From: Psettodes erumei
Lineage: Eukaryota > Chordata > Actinopteri > Pleuronectiformes > Psettodidae
DNA length: 64,000 nucleotides
NCBI GenBank assembly: GCA_016785225.1
Contig: JAFBJZ010000952.1
Location: 4,588,001 to 4,652,000 of the forward strand
Direction of reading: 5' to 3'
The notes below the pieces were generated by a model. That model was not told where the DNA came from. It was given only the letters and a program-made list of their open reading frames with translations, and did no database searches. A program made the translations under genes and the position numbers. Shown here piece by piece: positions 49,101-61,049 of this stretch (position 1 is its first letter; every line of letters starts with the position of its first letter).

Positions 49101-49890
49101 TATGTCAGTCATCTCTCTGTCAGATCAAATGATGTTCATGTTGTTTTTTTCTCCCATTTCCCCAAAAGGGAGATCCGATGACAACTGCGGCTGTGTTTGA
49201 ATATTCCCCAGCGCTCCTCGCTGCGATACATCTACGGTTCTCTCTCTGGCCACTTGTTCTGCTTCATTCAAGATGAAGGAAGGAGGGAAGAAAGAAAAAG
49301 CGACTCTTTAATACGTCCCCAGATGTCAGAAGCGCTCTTCCCCTCGGCGGGGAGAGTCTGCCTACCTTGCTGGCAACCGCTTGGCTGAAACTCGAAGAGC
49401 GGCTCACTTTCGGAATGACAATCAACCTCATGCTGACGTTTGAGCAATCGAAGCTATCAAAGATGACAGATGTTAACTGAATCAACACGTCCCCCCCCAC
49501 CACCAACACCAAAACAAAACAAAAAAAAAATTTCCTCCGCCACCTCAGAGTCCAGCATATGAGTAGGATTTGTTGTCAAAGGGGACAGCGGGAGTGACTT
49601 TTATTTTCAAGTGTCTCTTTAATCAGCTGACACAAAGAGAACCCTGCTGTCAGCCACCAGCCGAGAGGAAGAGGAGGAAAAGCCGAGCGTCATGACTTGA
49701 ATCCCTCGCTGACATTGATTTAATTGAGATCTCTGTGAGGTGAACCCAAATGATGAGGCTTAAATCAATCTCAGGCTTTGAGCTTGGAGCTTCAAAGACA
49801 GCTGCTGGCACATCCAGAGGACAACCCACATGAAGAACAATGATAATGTGACTAAAGGCTTAATTAATATCTTTTAGGAGCGCGGGGTCA
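46131..49890. other. noncoding stretch with no recognised gene
   Basis: The 46360-46839 frame (159 codons) and the 48276-48464 frame (ending EEFKSRL) have no domain I can name. The latter might be an eroded transposase piece, but nothing else supports that. Poly(A) and T runs occur near 46492-46502 and 49509-49530. Confidence 0.45.
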
Positions 49891-49909
49891 GAGAGAGAGA
49901 GAGAGAGAG
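49891..49909 (+). repeat. (GA)n microsatellite
   Basis: About nine GA units. Confidence 0.95.
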
Positions 49910-50262
49910 GGAAATGTCACAGTTGAGCAAGGTCACCCGGGGAGAGAATCAGATTCATCTATCTCCGGTATCTCCAGGAGCAGCTGCCCTGAAATCATGT
50001 GAAGGAATATTACAGTTGGATCGGGCAGGATCCTGGCGAAGAAAAATAACCTTATTTATAAGAATTTAATGGGGCTGCAGGGGAAGGAGCCTGCCACGCT
50101 GACCGAGGAGGTGGGGGCGGGGCGGAGCCTGCCCGCACAGCGTCAAGCAGGCGACGCGCGCTTCACCGCCACCGCGACTGGTTTTTTTGGAGGACTCAGA
50201 GCGCCGCTTCAAGAAGCTGTTCAAATCACGGCGCGTTTGCCGCATTCACTTCCTTAGCTTAG
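49910..50262. other. noncoding stretch
   Basis: A G-rich patch ggtgggggcggggcgg lies near 50110-50125. No gene or repeat recognised. Confidence 0.45.
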
Positions 50263-50406
50263 CATGTTAGCATGCTGGCAAGTGCAGCTGAAACTGGTGG
50301 GAATGTCAATGTTTTGCAGGTCACAGACCAAAGTAATGTGGCAAACTGAGTTTCATACCTAACGGCAGCGCAGCATTAAAGGTCGGTGGATCGCCGCAGT
50401 TCCAGG
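50263..50406 (+). repeat. TAGCATG-type teleost repeat, segment 2
   Basis: The words ttagcatgttagcatgctgg, cagctgaaactggtggga and atgtcaatgttttgcaggt, then accaaagtaatg and ggatcgccgcagtt, match successive parts of the very common percomorph repeat also represented at 23100-23240 and 53990-54061. Confidence 0.75.
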
Positions 50407-51639
50407 ATGCCGATTCCATCTTTCAGTTATTTTTCGGCAAGTTAGTACAATGTGTCACAAACAGGAAGTCTCTACCATCAAAAAACGTGACAGTCTCCAA
50501 GAAAATGACATTCACGTGCAAATAAAGTGACACGGTGGCGTAATCACTGGGCGGATCACGTTCAGAAGTAACCTCTTTTTGTGTTTGTTTGCTTTTGTTT
50601 TTTTTCTTTTTTTCTCTTAAAGGGACGAAAAGGAAACGCCGCATTTATTGCCAGCAGCTGAGTCACCCAGGAGATGGTTGGGGAGTGAGATCACATCCAG
50701 AGTCTGGTCTATGGTTTCAGCAACAATAGCACTTCGGTCACATTGTCACATTGTCCAATAATGTCGCAGTAACTGAAAGAGGATAGTGATTGGATATCAA
50801 CATTGACAACTTGCTGGATATGCATAAAACTACTAACCTCATTACGTAAACAATTTGTCAGAGGGCTGGTTGACTTGTTGCTGTGACTTAGGCTTTCATT
50901 AATCAATAGTGTAATATTTTAAGACAATGCAGTAAGAAGTGCACAGATTTGAGTGGATGAAATACACAACAGCTGGTGCAGGGCACCAGATGCTGTCCAT
51001 CGCTGAAAAAGGTTGCCATATGTTGTCGACTTTCAGCAGGAAGGCAATAAGAAATGAACAAAGGGTCCAGCACCATTTTTGGACAGAAAGCCATGGGTCA
51101 AAGGTTTGGTATGGGTCGTTTTTTCGTTGAACAGCATTCCCAGCAGGCTGCGCACACAGTCCAATTTCAGTTTGCACCTAGTGAGTAGTGAACTTGTGTT
51201 TTTTTTAAACAAACTTGCACCATGCACCATCCTCATCACATTCCAAACGAATGACTCAAGTAAGAATTTACAACAAGCATGATATAAAAAAAGGAGCTGC
51301 TGAGAACCGTGAGTTTTCAACACACAATGTTCTGGTGCAGTTTATGAATCCAGAGTAGAGTAGAACGACCAGAACTTAAACACGAGACTCCTCTTTCTCC
51401 CGCTTCTTCTTCAGAAACCTGTCTCTTCAGAATGAGTAAACACGTTTCAGACCCTGGCTGGTGTCCAGTGTGTGTGAGCTGCCACATTTCAACCTTTTCA
51501 ATTACATGCTCAGCGGGTCACGAGGAAAGAACAGCCAAAGACTTTGATGGTGTAAGCCGATTTTCTCCTTCGCCTCAATCCTAATTGAGTCTCATCGAGC
51601 CGCTGATTGGATCCTGATAGGACGACGGCGTCATCTGAT
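50407..51639. other. noncoding stretch
   Basis: Overlapping frames of 62-96 codons on both strands at 50899-51323 might be an eroded transposon, but I recognise no motif. T-rich runs near 50590-50620. No gene. Confidence 0.45.
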
Positions 51640-52320
51640 TGCTTGCCAGCTGTAATTTCTTTTCTTTTTCTTTTTTAATCTAATTAAATCAATTGGCAAT
51701 GTTGGAGATTCATTACTACAAAGTCTTCTTAGCAATTCAACGGAGCAGGAGCATTTATTCATCGTAATCTGGACCTTAAAGTAAATTAATATGGTACAAT
51801 AACATTATGTTTAATTACTAAAAAATTACTTGCATTTAATTATTCCTGCTTTATTGTGGATCTACAAAGAAGAATTATTTGGAGGCCTTAAATTAAATCC
51901 TGAATGGATTTTTCCCCCCCTTATTTAAGAACAAATAGCTGCTCAGAGCTCAAAGGACGACTTATTATAATAGGTTTATAAACAGTCATGAAATGTATCA
52001 TCTACCGGTTGTTAATTTAATCAACTTTTACAGCTGACTGGAAATCAGCAGCTAAATACCGCGACTCTCGACTGCGCTGACGGGCCTCAGAATGGAGGTT
52101 AAATTGGCAGGCAGGCTCACAGTGGTTTACGATGCCCCCGAAACACAAACACAATCACTTCATTTGTCACGCTCAAATTCCTGTGGAACGATACTTCAAA
52201 TTCCCAAGACATGCAGTCGCTATATCAGAAACTCATTACACGCTTATTACCAGGCAATTAGACAGCAGAGAGTACGGGAGCTAGTTCAAGAGATATCAGA
52301 GACTCATTGTTAAAAAAGAA
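51640..52320. promoter_or_regulatory. candidate conserved noncoding element, homeodomain-site rich
   Basis: Repeat-free AT-rich sequence with clustered homeodomain words: TAATTA (51681-51686), aaattaatatgg, ttaattact, atttaattattcc, gttaatttaatc and aggcaattagac. There is no long open frame until 52092. It is one of the most enhancer-like blocks in the window. It ends in an A-rich run. Conservation cannot be tested here. Confidence 0.35.
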
Positions 52321-52624
52321 AAAAAAAAAAGAAGGAATTCCGGCACTGTAGACTCAGGTAGATTGTTAATTGCCGCCATTATAACGTGACCCTGTACCTA
52401 GAAATGCTCTCTGTATGTAAGAGCAGCGTCGGCCGGCGTAGGACTGCGAAATGAGTTTTGTGAGTTTCCAAAATGAAACTTTTATTAGAAGTTTGATCTC
52501 AGCCAGGGAGCGTCGTGTCTCTCTCGTACGGATATGAGGCAGTTTGTTTTATGCCGCTGCCCACTGGAAGCCCTGACATGTAAATGTATACTAATGAATC
52601 AATTCTGCTGCGGTTTCAGCATCC

Positions 52625-52643
52625 ATAAACAAATTATGCTAAT
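52625..52643 (+). promoter_or_regulatory. adjoining forkhead and POU-type sites
   Basis: ATAAACAAATTATGCTAAT places a forkhead core (ATAAACAAA) directly next to an ATGCTAAT POU-like octamer. Motif match only. Confidence 0.3.
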
Positions 52644-52832
52644 ATCAGAACTGATGGCACAAGTAATACTATAGCTTTGTTTCAGTTAGTGCCAGGAAGA
52701 GGGACTTTCATGCTGCAGCTGTGGACGCATAAATGCACAAGCTATTGTTTTGGAGTAATGAGCATGAGTCGGGCAGAGCGCCCTGCCTCAGCACAGCCGC
52801 CACGCCGACTCCGTGGCCTCAGTGAAATGAAT

Positions 52833-52843
52833 GGGGGGGGGGG
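52833..52843 (+). repeat. G11 homopolymer
   Basis: Eleven consecutive G within a CpG-rich stretch. Confidence 0.95.
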
Positions 52844-53601
52844 CTGCTTCACGCCGATGGCTGCGTTTCCACTTTGGCAGTTCAGCTCGGGGCGCCAGTC
52901 CGAAGTACGGTAAAGGGTTCGCAGTGGCACTGGATGAAGTCAGACGCGGGCAAACGTGACGCGACTCTGGGCCCGTGTTCGGTTTGTAACGTGAGACCTT
53001 AAGACACCCGCATGTGCTGGGGCGAGAATTGGAAGAGAAGATTCACAGCATGGCGTCCAGCAGCGCTCAGGGAAATATATAAATTCATGCTCCGCTCTCT
53101 GCACACTGTCAGATTTAACAATACCCAAAGTTTAGCCCTGTTATATTAACAACATAAATGGCGTTCAAAAATTGTAATGAACCCTGGTAGGCGCCGGCTC
53201 CTCAGCTGTCTGTGGGCTCTGTTGTAATGAGGCCCGGGGAGGCTCAGAGCCGCACCGGCGTTCTCCCCCGCGGCCCTCCCTGCTCGGCCCCTTCATCTCG
53301 GCCACTAATCCTTCCTTTGCGGATTCCCGAGGTAAGGTAAACTGAGGGGAAGAGTGCAGCGGTTGCAGTTGAGCAGTGCATGTTAGAGAACACTTCTGAT
53401 ACATGTTATTGTAATTTGTCTCACATGGGGGAAAGCTGACTTGAGGATACCCAGGCGTACTGTACGTTAAAAGAGATGGCACTGCAGTTACAGTCGACAG
53501 TTTGGAATTATTTATTTATTCTTTTTTTTTTAATCCGATGGGATTAGACAAAACAATTGAAATGCTCTTATGCACTTGTTGGTAAGTTTTCTTTTTGTCA
53601 G

Positions 53602-53848
53602 GGAGCCAGCGCTCCTGTTCTTCCATTGAACCACGGCGGCCCACCAGTGTTTCCATCTGCAGGCCGGGGGCCGGGAAGGGAATTAAACGCAAATTAAAAC
53701 GAAGCCACTCTCGAACGTGCGGAGCAGCGCGCCATCATCCTGCACCTACAGATGACCCCGATCCGAAAAGGACGACGCAGAGATGCAGGAAACGGCAAGC
53801 CACGAGCGAGTACGAGGCAAACAGAGCACTGCTCTTCATGGCAGACAG
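53602..53848 (+). other. possible 247-nt coding exon (unrecognised, basic peptide)
   Basis: A textbook acceptor (ttttctttttgtcag, 53587-53601) precedes 247 bases open in one frame (about 82 codons), ending at a textbook donor (GACAG/gtgagc, 53849-53854). The frame reads GSQRSCSSIEPRR first, then a strongly basic stretch (GIKRKLKRSHSRTC), a DPDPKRTTQRCRKRQ segment and an ANRALLFMAD end. The basic runs could be nuclear-localisation signals. The phase would be 1 at the start and 2 at the end. The chance of one frame staying open this long at random is a few percent. I recognise no family. It could be a lncRNA exon instead. Confidence 0.3.
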
Positions 53849-53989
53849 GTGAGCAACATAAATAATTCCCCTGTCAGTCCTGCACTTGCACCAGACCTTT
53901 TGTTGAAGCTGACTGACGACCATTACCGGGTCAAACACTTTCTGTGCGCGAGCAAATATCTGCAAAATGATCATTCCAATCAGCCGTTC
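53849..53989. other. noncoding stretch after the possible exon
   Basis: Nothing recognised. A different plus-strand frame (53783-54280) overlaps but has no domain. Confidence 0.4.
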
Positions 53990-54061
53990 AGTGCTAATGA
54001 TCAACATCAACAACCAACACGCATATTAGCATTCTCACTGCATGTTAGCGTGCTAAAGCTG
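53990..54061 (+). repeat. TAGCATG-type teleost repeat, segment 3
   Basis: attagcattctcactgcatg followed by ttagcgtgctaaagctgg matches a third segment of the repeat family described at 23100 and 50263. Short and diverged. Confidence 0.55.
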
Positions 54062-55827
54062 GTAATTAGTCACAGTTGTGATGCAGGAAATTGTACTACA
54101 GTAGCATACACTATTGGGAAAGTGGTACTTTTACTTATGCGTTTTAATCTTGAGCAAAAGGACATTAGTTGGATCAACTTTTTTCTTTTCTTTTCTTCTT
54201 TAACAGTACGTGGCCTCATTTCCATCAATAACAGCTTGTTGTGTCCCCAGCATGTTTTTCACGATGCAGGACAACTTTGATGATTTATGAATGAATCGTC
54301 TTGTGTTTTCATGAGCGTGCTTGACTCACTCAGGAGCACTGGGACAGTCAGCACATTACACAACCTCCAACCAGCTCATTTACGGCGGACGTGAAGGTTT
54401 CTGTGCGCCGCCTCAGAAAACTGCGCCTGGAATTTCGGGCGCACATGTTTCTGATTCCCCCCCCCTTGACAAATCACTTTGATGGGGATTCGCTTGTCTG
54501 TTTGCATTCACAGCAACCGTCCTGAATTTTTGTACAAGTCAATTTTCCCGGCTTGGATGCTTGTGGCGCTTTAAAATTGTCTCATTTCCTGCCTCCGACT
54601 GTCAGGGGGCAGGATCCAAGATGTCGTGCTTGAAATAATTATACCTCAGGAAGTGGCACGCCGACTCGGTAGCCATCACTCAGGCTCGCGTTGATTTATA
54701 TTTAAATGTTTGTTTGTGTTGCTCGTCCCTTCTGTGTTTTGTCCCATTTTTGTCATACGGTTACTATAGAAACAAAGGGGGGGGATACAGTCTGTCTTCG
54801 CTTCCCTTTCGCTGCCTCGACGAAGCCTTGCCCTCGTCGAAGGGTTAAAACACACCATGGCAGGACTGCAGATGAGGGCAGGAACAGCAACGTAATTCAC
54901 TGGTATTAAATTCTGTGTGCTTTGATGCATAAGACACGGTGTCAGAGTAAATGTATCTGTCATGCAAATATGTAGGAATGTGCGCCGGAGGCAAAAGACT
55001 GTGGGAGGAAGGAGCAGTATACTAAGATGTAACGCTTCCTCTATCACTTCCGCAACTCGTGCACAAGTCCTAACTCATGGAAGTTGTGTGTTTTTTTGTT
55101 TTTTTTAAATGACATGTCTAATGTGTACGCCATCTTTAAATTGGACATGCAGTGGAGGGCGATGGCGTGGGGGGAGCTGCGAGGTTGTGTGGGAAAAACA
55201 TCCGCCTGCGTCTACTTTGACAGGAGCACTGATGTTTGTGCATTCTGAACGTGAAATACAGATATTTTTAAACGTATTTAATTTATTTTTTTAATACATT
55301 TAAGAAATATGCTTTTTAAAAAATCCTTCCAATATCCCCCTATGTAATCTCAAAGTAATTACAGACATTAAAAATCTTAAAACTAAGTTTTCCCTTCATA
55401 TCAGTTACATTCATGGACCTTTTGAGGTTCCGTCCGGTCCAACCGTGAGGTTTTTGATGCTGCGAAAGGGCCGAGCCTGTCTTCCACATGCACTATTTGA
55501 TTGCGGACATCGTCACAACTGCACCATAATGTAATTAATTGTACTCCCAAGTCTCGTCTCTCTTTCAGCCGCCACTGCTCCCCTGCTTCCTGCGGTACGT
55601 CGAGTGGGGCTGAGTAATACAAGGAAGAGAGCGGCGCTCTTGTTCATTCCCCTTGTCAGCGGCACCCTCTTGGATGGCACTCGCTCTGTCAATTACTACA
55701 CCCTCTGCTACTAATGGGAGAACGATGTTCAGAATTCATTCGTTTGTGAGGGGGAATTCTAATTTTCCTGGAGGTCAGAGGTCAGACAGCACTGAATGGC
55801 ACCCCGGAGCTGCTGGGGCGCTGGTGT
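54062..55827. other. noncoding stretch
   Basis: A POU octamer ATGCAAAT lies at 54962-54969. C and G runs near 54470 and 54775. Unrecognised short frames (54676-55047 minus, 123 codons). No gene. Confidence 0.5.
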
Positions 55828-55855
55828 CTTGCTCGAGGGAACTTGCTCGAGGGAA
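55828..55855 (+). repeat. perfect 14-bp tandem duplication
   Basis: The unit cttgctcgagggaa occurs twice head to tail. Confidence 0.95.
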
Positions 55856-57055
55856 CGTTTAATGAGAGAACTAGTCTATCAGGAAGTTTAGCAAGTACAG
55901 GGAATATATTATTATATCTATATATATAATCTATTATATTATGTTTTGTATTTTCTGTACCCTAAAGAGCTTACATAAATCCTCACTTTCTACTTTTTCC
56001 AAAAAAAAAACCCAAACAGCAGTTCTCTTTATTCACACATTGTTACCATTAACCGTGGTATCTCATCTCCATAGTCGGACCCTCAGCATTGAATCTTTCT
56101 GTGCGCTCCGTGTCTCCACATGTGCACGGCGGCCACCGCGTGTCCCTTCAGGTCAGGTAGGCGCGTGTCACGAGCTGCAAGGACGCCAGCGCAGGGCGGG
56201 CGCATTACGTCGTCATCCGGGGGTCGAGAGCCGACTTCAAGTGGGGCACAGGTAAGAGATTCTGACAAAGGGCTCAGGGTCGTTCTGCTTCTGTTCTGTT
56301 TCGACGCTCACAGCTACTCGTCCAGGCTCGTGACAGCTGATAGACAGATATATTTTCTTCGTTTCAGATGAACTCATTTTTTTATTTGTATTTCCACTTA
56401 ACTCTGTGCTAGCGACCAAATAATGCTTCCATTTGAGGAGTACGTGGCGCCGTTTTCCACGCCGGTGGTCGGCCCGTGTGAGAGCAGCCTTGAGTGAAAA
56501 GCAGACGGCCGTGAAGGAGAGCGTCTTGGCCTTATGGCTCTCCGCGGCACATCATTAGTCCGCCTAATTAGATAATAACGACTCTGATCCCCATCGCAGG
56601 CTGGCATCACGCACGTTCCGCTCGGAGCGTCCGACCACCTTCCCCCGCGTCCAGACGAGTTGTCTCGGCCGACGACCGCGCTCAGAGACCTCAGAGACAC
56701 ACTTGTTTTTCCCGCATTCTCGGCTGCCTCCACAGGTCAAGACGAAGCTCAAGTGCGCCGTGCGCCGCTCACCTCGAGTCTGTCGGCAACAAGATGGGAG
56801 AGAGGCTGCATGTGAAAGACTTCAACAGGTCTTGAGGTGACACTTTTGCAGAACACGCGAACTCACGTCCAGATAAGTGGAGAGGAGGGTCAACTGTGCA
56901 CACACTCCCCCCAGCTTCACCTGGCACACAACAGACTTCAGCCCGCAGAGATGACTAACCTTGATTGTGCAAATGACGAGAAAGTGGCGAAAATGAGTTT
57001 TGGTGTGTTTACCATCCAGAATATCCATGCTTTCAAATCATTTCAACGTTTTTGT
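55856..57055. other. noncoding stretch, CpG-rich at 56130-56250 and 56430-56780
   Basis: A short AT palindromic patch lies at about 55905-55935, and an A10 run near 56000. All three frames are open over 56161-56251 before a CACAG/gtaaga donor, so the exon-like appearance is just a lack of stops. No recognised gene. Confidence 0.45.
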
Positions 57056-57079
57056 CATTTCATCATTTCATCATTTCAA
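57056..57079 (+). repeat. three 8-bp tandem units (catttcat)
   Basis: Two perfect units and one with a final-base change. Confidence 0.9.
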
Positions 57080-59309
57080 TCTCTTTAGAGACTCCCATTT
57101 AAAAACACACAAAATCTGGAGCAACATTAACATATTTTGGAGTCGGTATCAATTCACAAGTGAATACAGGGGGGCTGAACTTTTGCTCGTTTCCCCAAAG
57201 CCACTTCCGATCCTTCCAAATGTCATGGAACGGGAGGCGCAGGGGCGAATGAAGTCTGTCTTTCACATCATTGGCACTAACATATGGTGATTTTTGTCAG
57301 CGTAGTTATCTATTCCTTAACCATGCCATCATCTGTATTGTTTCACTAACGTAACATGATGCGCTCCATATGTGATTAAGCTGTGAGGGAATTATTGATG
57401 TCTGGCATACAAACATAACTCATCAGTCTCCCTGAGCTCCATCCCGCTGCTGACATGAAGAGTCTCCATCACCCCCATCAATGTATACAGTTGGACATAA
57501 AAATGTGGAAAATATTAGCCTTAATTCGAGCACCACGTGGACGTTCGACGCGCAAACGTAACAACGCACACGCCGAGTTCCTGCACTAACGAGAAAAAGG
57601 GCGTCGAAGTTGACACAAGCGCTCGAGCGCTGCCTTCATCGACGCAGTTGTCATGTTGAGTAAGCAGCAGTTGATACGTGGCTGCCCGCTTAATGCCATG
57701 AGTGTATTCACGTCGCATCTGTCTGGACTGTAAATATTCATTAATTACCTAATTACCATTTCAAAGCTGGTGATACGGGGACAACCGAAGCCTTCGGTCG
57801 AAATCTAAACAATTTGAAGGGTTGGTTTTCCGCAGCGAACGCCGATTGAGCCGATCAAATGAATGCTCGGTTTTAAGACTCGTTGGCCATTTAGAGGAAA
57901 AACTTTCCGCCTCTGCACTGCAAGTGTTTCGTCGCCAACCTGCACAGCGCAGGAAAAAAAAAAGGAAAGGCTCTCATCACACAAATCAAACTATCAATTA
58001 TAGCAAAACACAGGACGGGCGGGTGATTATTGCTCTTACAAATCAAACATTTAAAAAAGCAGCTGACATGGAGTGGCTAAAGGTTTCGGTCGGTGTTCTT
58101 CTATTTAAATGCAAATGAAGTAAATGGGTTCTCGCAGGCGCAGAGCCACCGGCCGAGGTGATTAGGTTAATAAAATATCTAAGGTGTAAAAGTGGTGCCA
58201 GGCAGCTTCTTCGCCGAAACAGAGAGGATCCAGTGTGCGTTTTGCGCAAGTTCAGTAAACTCAGTCGTAATTTGCGGAAAAGTCAAGAGGGTGATTCGCT
58301 AAGCAGAGCTTCCACGGTGCATTTTAAAGAACAAGGCGCGCTTACAACAAACAGGGTCGTACGAAACGCCGTTCGATCCCAGTTAACGCGCAAGCGCTTG
58401 CCGCTGTTCTGAAGGGCTGCACTGGGAGGCGCGGAGAGAAAAGCCTGGAGCGAGGGCTTCCCTCAAAGGCATTCATGGCACCTGTCCAGCTCCACAATCT
58501 GACGAATGCTCTGAAGCGTACAGATGCCGTCACAGCAAAAGGAACTGATCTGGTGTCAGCCACCTCTGCACTCCACCGGAGGAGCATGACATCACCAACG
58601 TTTTACATCGCCAGCACACGGAGTTTAAAGGCAGAGGGCCAGGTTCGACATGAGGGCGACCATTAATGAGCGGGGGGGGTTCACTTCTAAAAGCGAGCCA
58701 AGTTTTGATTAACAAAGCTGTCGAGTAGCTATGAGCGACAGCCGACTGCATGACGACGGCTGAAATCCCTACTGAAACCTCGAGGTAGCGTAGCGGATCC
58801 ATCCAGCCGTTGTTTCTTCATTGTTTCGTCAGCTTGCTCCACGTTTGAACGAAAACATCTAATTTCATGGAGAGCAATGAATGAATGAACCAGCGCGACG
58901 CCTCTCCAGTGTTCCCCATCTGTTTGCAGACGAGATATTATCATTCATGTTCGGTTTCAGGAGGGAGGAGAGCACGGCGACGCCCGCGGAGCGTGAAGCC
59001 CTCCTGCCTCGCCAGCCTCCCCCCCTTTTTGAAAACTTTCCGTCTCCTGGATCCTCGGGAGATGTAATTACTGTGCAGTCAACTTGTAAGACCCGCCGTC
59101 CCAGGGAACGTTTCTCCCTTATCGACCATTCCTGGTTGTTATTTTTAACAGCTTGCGTCAGAAAGCTGTTGTTATGCGGTGCTCCGTTCGCTAAAATGCA
59201 CACCACGCTGAGATAAAATAAAGGCATTAATTCATAAGTTGTAGTCGGGGTTACGCTATGGCCGAGAGTTTCGTGTGCAATGTCACACCCTGATGCAAAT
59301 ATTGATCAG
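57080..59309. other. noncoding stretch, CpG-rich in parts
   Basis: CpG density is high at 57540-57620 and 58330-58420. The segment 57720-57775 has clustered TAATTA-type words (taaatattcattaattacc). A perfect POU octamer ATGCAAAT lies at 58109-58116, and another at 59293-59300. Open frames are mutual shadows. No recognised gene. Confidence 0.45.
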
Positions 59310-59750
59310 TGAGCAGTCGTATGCCATACGTCGCCATGCATAATACTTCTGCTCCTGCCGTTGCAGCAACGAGCAGAGACTTCAGACAATCTCTTTAATG
59401 GAGCTGCAGTCAATACGGAGCTGACTTCCCTCATAATTTGTGCCCCTCCATGGCTCATTGGCTTCATATTGACTTTTGTGATTCTGCGAAGCCACAGCGC
59501 AAAGCGATCGTTCTGGCCTCCGCAGAGCAACGAGGCGCGTATAGGAACACTGTGCCGTTATCTTCCCGGCCATTGTTCCATTCAGATCCGTTTCATTCTG
59601 TCCATTCACCTGTTGTGTTCAAAAATCAATCCATCCGCCCTGAAGAGGACAATACATATTATGTAGCTTATCTGCATCTCTATGGGATGGCACTCGTGTT
59701 CCATAAGCAGAGAGTCAATTCCAGGCACTAAGTCACATGCAGCTATGGCG
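59310..59750. promoter_or_regulatory. candidate conserved noncoding element
   Basis: Repeat-free mixed-composition block without an unambiguous exon. Overlapping 75-101 codon frames on both strands suggest a lack of stops rather than coding. It is enhancer-like in texture only. Confidence 0.2.
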
Positions 59751-60349
59751 TGCTATTAGCTGTCACGCTATACAAATAAAATGAATTTTTAAAAAATGCT
59801 GCTTATTCATACTATGAGCACATCTTTCATTATAAGAGTTCAGCTAGACACAAAGCCAATTTCCTCTTCCCTTCCGTTGACCACAGAATACTGGAGGAAC
59901 GATTGTTGGGGGGGTGACGATGAGAGCGTGAGATGCGCCACTTAAAAGCTCCGGCACGTGTTTTATTAATAAAGTGTGCCAAATGCGGCCGTCCGCAGAC
60001 GTGCCAAGCAAAAACAAACGCTCCCTTAGCCTCAGTTTCTGCAGCAGGGAGAGAGAAGTAACACTCTGCTGGGATGAGGATGGATTTTTGATGGGGCCCG
60101 ATGGAATTCTCCAGAACTCAGAAAGGCACTATTCAGACAAAAAGGGCACGCTTTAAATGCGACACGTGATCAGAAGCCCGGAGGGTTCAGCTCAGGTGGA
60201 GGCAGACGTGGGCCACGGACGCACACTCTGCACTGTGCTTCGAAGGAGGCTTCCGGCACATTCCTTGATCTCGCGGCTTACATAATATAATTAAGCAGTT
60301 TAAGCCGGCTTTATTGACGCGGGCGCAGAATGCAGCAGTGTCAATGGGT
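59751..60349. other. noncoding stretch
   Basis: No gene or repeat recognised. Confidence 0.5.
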
Positions 60350-60377
60350 GGGGGGGGGGATCAGAGCCCCCCCCCCC
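60350..60377. repeat. G10-loop-C11 inverted homopolymer pair
   Basis: A run of ten G (60350-60359), a 7-base spacer atcagag, then eleven C (60367-60377). It would fold into a perfect GC hairpin. It lies next to a fairly GC-rich block. Confidence 0.95.
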
Positions 60378-60675
60378 TACCCGCTATACTCCCCCGTTTC
60401 CCTCCTCAGCATACGTGGACTGATAACAAAAAAAAAAGGGAGTTCTTCTTGCGACGCCATGCCAGGGGGCTGCCGGGAGGCGCTCCGCTCTCATTGGCCG
60501 GCCAGCCTCGCATCCTACCAGCTGCTACAGAGGAACTGTCGCCATTCACAGGGAAGAGGAGGACGAGCAGTTAAAGCGACGTGAACACACAGACTGCAGG
60601 ACCCGCTCCGTTTGATTATTGCGCCATTTGAATTATTTAGCACAAATGCAGAATCGCTGGTGGTAGTGGGAGGGA

Positions 60676-60735
60676 AGTGTGTGTCTGTGTGTGTCTGCCT
60701 GTGTGTGTGTGTGTGTGTGTGGGGGGGGGGGGGGG
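60676..60735 (+). repeat. compound (GT)n microsatellite ending in G15
   Basis: GT units with small interruptions (ct, ctgcc) from 60676 to 60720, then fifteen G (60721-60735). Confidence 0.95.
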
Positions 60736-60995
60736 TTAGGGATAAGTGAAGAGAGATGAGGAGAGGAAAAAAGGAAGAACTGAGCAAATCAAACCCTGAG
60801 TGCTGAATTTTAAAAATGAAATGCATTATTCATTACTAATCACTTCTGGCAGTGATTGCGTGAACACAAATTGCAAGTGGTGGGGAGTTGACAAATGCGC
60901 CACAAACACAACAAAGTTGAGATGTAAACATTGCTATTAAGCCCAGCTGAAATAATCAGAGGTGTCGTACTGTAGCTTGACTTTCCATTTACGCT

Positions 60996-60996
<1 letters not shown>

Positions 60997-61040
<44 letters not shown>
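60997..61040 (+). repeat. (GT)22 microsatellite
   Basis: An uninterrupted run of 22 GT units followed by ttggggggg. Confidence 0.95.
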
Positions 61041-61043
<3 letters not shown>

Positions 61044-61049
61044 GGGGGG

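Larger units (their letters stand above)
52321..53601. other. noncoding stretch
   Basis: It holds a forkhead-POU composite at 52625-52643, a G11 run (52833-52843) and CpG-rich DNA at 53180-53330. No recognised gene. Confidence 0.45.

Noticed and set aside
56161..56251. Exon-like segment before a CACAG/gtaaga donor
   Set aside because: All three frames are open because the DNA is GC-rich. The acceptor is a weak ggtag, so coding is not supported.
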